From positions 186,001 to 250,000 of the forward strand of contig CAOKVX010000002.1 of the NCBI GenBank assembly GCA_948472945.1: a stretch of DNA of 64,000 nucleotides. Direction: 5' to 3'. The position numbers were made by a program, and so were the translations under genes. Positions 61,817-64,000 of the stretch are shown here, piece after piece (the first letter of the stretch is position 1; each line of letters starts with the position of its first letter). Origin of the DNA: an uncultured Clostridia bacterium (GTDB taxonomy: Bacteria > Bacillota > Clostridia > Lachnospirales > Lachnospiraceae). Under the pieces are notes generated by a model. That model was not told where the DNA came from. It did no database searches and saw nothing but the letters and a program-made list of their open reading frames with translations.

Positions 61817-63023
61817 TAGTTTTCCCTTCATATATATCCATCAAAATATTTGTATATTTCCCAATGTCATAAAAGTCGTTTTTTTCAAGACAGTTTTGGC
61901 TGTACTTATCAGTCAGTTTACTGTCAGACCACATTTCCTGAATTTTTTCTTTAAGTTGTCCGACATTCCCGCTCTCAAAAAGTTCACCTGTCACTTTGTT
62001 TTTGATTAGTTCCGGTATTCCACCGATATCCGCACCCAACACAGGAGTTCCGTGCATCTGGCTTTCCATCACTGAAAATGGGCAGTTCTCATACCACTCT
62101 GACGGATAAACGGAAAATCTGGCTTCGCGGATAATTCCGCTCAGTTCGTCCCCTGTCCGGAAACCTAAATTTTTGATATTTGATATAGCGTTAATCTCCC
62201 CATCTAACGGCCCCATACCGGCAAACACAAAATTAACTTCGGGCAGAAGCTTTGCCGCTTCTATAAGAGTAAGCACCCCTTTTTCCCGTGAATATCTTCC
62301 AAAATACAATACGTAATCCTTTTTTTCTACATCGGCTTTCGAAACATTTTCTACGAAATTGTGCAAAGCAATCGTTTTCCCCGAAAACATCGGGTTGCAG
62401 GCCATCTTCTTTTTTAAAAAATCAGAACAGCATATTATTGTATCTATATATTTATACACCCCTTTTATCTTCCAAAAATACGCTTCCATAGATCCTATAA
62501 AACTCTTTACCGTGCTCCCATGTATACACTTTCCCTTTGTACAATTGATAAAACTTCCTCCCAGACATTTCTCACAATTCTTATGCGTACCAGGGTTATT
62601 GCACATATGGTTAGGACATATAAGCTGATAGTCGTGCGCGGTATACACAATCCTGCATTTATGCCCCTGCTTTCTCCATCTGGCAATCTCCAGTATTATA
62701 CTTGGTGTAAGCTGATAGTTAAAATTGTTAAGATGACATACGTCGGGCTTGAAATCTTCCAATACAAGCCGTAATTTCTTTCTTGCCTCCACGGAATATA
62801 TTGTTCTCAATGGATAGGTAAGTTTTGATAGTTTTGAGCCGCCGTGGAAATCCATGTCCGACGTATAAGCGTCCACTCGATTCCCAACACATCGCCCTTC
62901 ATGCTCCATCCCAAAATATTGGACTTCATGACCGAAGCTTTCCATATATTTACCTAATTTGAATATATATGTTTCTGACCCTCCATTAGGATAAAGAAAT
63001 TTATTTACAAGTAAAAGTTTCAT
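61800..63023 (-). CDS. Family 4 glycosyltransferase (GT-B)
   Basis: 407 residues from the ATG at 63023 (GGAG 6 bases upstream); the longer frame to 63131 runs into the acyltransferase. LLVNKFLYPNGGSETYIFKLG is the acceptor-side GT4 start; YFGRYSREKGVLTLIEAA and PSEWYENCPFSVMESQMHGTPVLG are the donor-side motifs with the EX7E pair. A middle Cys-rich stretch (CPNHMCNNPGTHKNCEKCLGG) is shared by many clostridial GT4 proteins. It adds a sugar to the repeat unit. ATGA overlap with the acyltransferase stop. Confidence 0.93.
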   Translation of the reverse strand: MKLLLVNKFLYPNGGSETYIFKLGKYMESFGHEVQYFGMEHEGRCVGNRVDAYTSDMDFHGGSKLSKLTYPLRTIYSVEARKKLRLVLEDFKPDVCHLNNFNYQLTPSIILEIARWRKQGHKCRIVYTAHDYQLICPNHMCNNPGTHKNCEKCLGGSFINCTKGKCIHGSTVKSFIGSMEAYFWKIKGVYKYIDTIICCSDFLKKKMACNPMFSGKTIALHNFVENVSKADVEKKDYVLYFGRYSREKGVLTLIEAAKLLPEVNFVFAGMGPLDGEINAISNIKNLGFRTGDELSGIIREARFSVYPSEWYENCPFSVMESQMHGTPVLGADIGGIPELIKNKVTGELFESGNVGQLKEKIQEMWSDSKLTDKYSQNCLEKNDFYDIGKYTNILMDIYEGKTNEALY

Positions 63024-64000
63024 CTTATACTCCATTTTTTTATAAATATGTTTATAACCTTCTGTACTATAACTGCAAATATGCCCGTGCCGATAAAAAC
63101 AACAGCTACTGTAAACGCATACTGAAACCATCCGCTGCCTATTATGCTGTTCATCTTTACTTTTTCAGCCACTCTAAATATAATCATATGTGAAAGGTAT
63201 ATCTCCATGCTTATTCCACTAATAAAATTTGTTATTCTATTCTGCAATACCTTTCCACTTGAAATCATGGCATAGATATGTAAAACTGAAGAAACCAAGA
63301 GCTGCGTTCCCGTATTTGCGTCAATAATATAATAAAGAACCACCGCGGCTGCCGCGAAACCTAAAACAATCCATCTATTCCATTTACTAATTTCCACGCG
63401 ATAAAGATAAATCAATCCGCCGGCAAGAAAGAAACAGGCGCAATATAAAATATTTTTGCGGCCGACTTGAAAATATACACTGCAAGCCACGTTATACAAA
63501 ACACTGACACAAAATGCCAGCCACGCTCTACGCCTATTTTCAATTAGAAAGCAAAAAAATGGAAAACAAACATAAAATACAAAAATCAGGCCTAGAAACC
63601 ATCCAACCCCTATAACCGAAATATTTCCCGCATCAGGAAGGAAACCAAACATAAGAGTTAAATCCGCAAACATTTCATATAAAGAATTAACGGACGGCGC
63701 AAGCAAAAAATCCAATATTACCAGCACGCCGAAAAACGGCAGTATCTTTTGAAACCGCCTTAAATAAAAATCGGTTAATGATATCTTATTTTGTAATATC
63801 TTTTCATAATATCCAATACACATTCCAAACGCTGATATTACCATAAAAAGAAATACAAAATTCGTTAAAGATGGGATGATAGTATTATATACAAAGCCGG
63901 GGATATCATATGAATTATTCGCCTGAACATGCATCATTACTATACCAACAGATGCAATCGTCCTTAGTCCGTCTATTGCTCCGTAATGTTTTTCTTTCAT
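63020..64000 (-). CDS. Acyltransferase family 3 membrane protein (at window edge)
   Basis: 326 residues, about ten membrane helices. KEKHYGAIDGLRTIASVGIVMMHV is the typical acyltransferase-3 N-terminus with the conserved His; FLGLIFVFYVCFPFFCFL and the late EIYLSHMIIFRV follow the family pattern. The ATG lies on the last three bases of the window, so the ribosome site cannot be checked, but the N-terminus looks complete. It probably O-acylates the surface polysaccharide. Confidence 0.88.
   Translation of the reverse strand: MKEKHYGAIDGLRTIASVGIVMMHVQANNSYDIPGFVYNTIIPSLTNFVFLFMVISAFGMCIGYYEKILQNKISLTDFYLRRFQKILPFFGVLVILDFLLAPSVNSLYEMFADLTLMFGFLPDAGNISVIGVGWFLGLIFVFYVCFPFFCFLIENRRRAWLAFCVSVLYNVACSVYFQVGRKNILYCACFFLAGGLIYLYRVEISKWNRWIVLGFAAAAVVLYYIIDANTGTQLLVSSVLHIYAMISSGKVLQNRITNFISGISMEIYLSHMIIFRVAEKVKMNSIIGSGWFQYAFTVAVVFIGTGIFAVIVQKVINIFIKKWSIR

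Overview
The window looks like chromosome from a Gram-positive anaerobe of the Lachnospiraceae type (Butyrivibrio/Lachnospira-like). This is an inference from moderate-to-low GC, strong AGGAGG ribosome binding sites, the tmcAL/ylbJ/rsmD neighbourhood, ferredoxin-dependent indolepyruvate oxidoreductase, acetate kinase, a secreted xylanase-esterase and a TagF-like transferase. I see no rRNA, tRNA, CRISPR array or intact transposon.

Layout, left to right. (1) 1-5990, minus strand: a chemosensory operon read as histidine kinase, REC-HD protein, CheR, CheB, single REC protein, CheA (cut by the window edge), from a good promoter at 6045-6073. (2) 6324-13773, minus: purC, rmuC, a response regulator/ABC transporter/sensor kinase module and ackA. 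(3) 14036-17592: tmcAL and ylbJ (plus) facing a coiled-coil protein and rsmD (minus). (4) 17785-23345, minus: a secreted polysaccharide deacetylase and an iorAB/acyl-CoA ligase group. (5) 23597-27661: a lipoprotein, an ECF transporter S component behind a perfect 20-bp palindrome, a DUF436 protein, VanZ, sirtuin and a Fic/VbhA-type toxin-antitoxin pair, followed by a dead IS3-type transposase fragment. (6) 28013-31316, plus: a MerR-methyltransferase fusion and rfbA-rfbB, which start behind a MerR-type promoter with a 19-bp spacer. (7) 31473-37289, minus: an operon pseB-pseF-pseI-pseG-glmS for a pseudaminic-acid-like CMP-nonulosonate. It starts at an extended -10 promoter and carries a leader of about 230 nt that folds into a cloverleaf with further hairpins. 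(8) 37777-42144, minus: a 1455-residue secreted feruloyl esterase-GH10 xylanase. (9) 42394-46069: a FAD/Rieske oxidoreductase and an AT-rich type II restriction-modification pair. (10) 46241-64000, minus: a surface polysaccharide locus that continues off the right edge.

The polysaccharide locus is the richest part. It has flippase, polymerase, glycosyltransferases and two acyltransferases, plus two special supply lines. One is a phosphonate line: a three-domain protein (MobA-like nucleotidyltransferase, HxGH cytidylyltransferase, PEP mutase), then phosphonopyruvate decarboxylase and an iron-type alcohol dehydrogenase. This predicts 2-hydroxyethylphosphonate, nucleotide-activated and possibly placed on the glycan by the adjacent TagF-like transferase. 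The other is a KdsB-like and KdsC-like pair without a visible KdsA, but with an HMGL-like pyruvate aldolase fused to a DUF115-like domain. This suggests a Kdo-like sugar made by an unusual route in a cell that should not make LPS.

The best candidates for undescribed biology are the structured leader RNA of the pse operon, the aldolase-based Kdo-like pathway and the phosphonate-decorated polysaccharide pathway. All functional statements rest on motifs and context read by eye; no database search was run.
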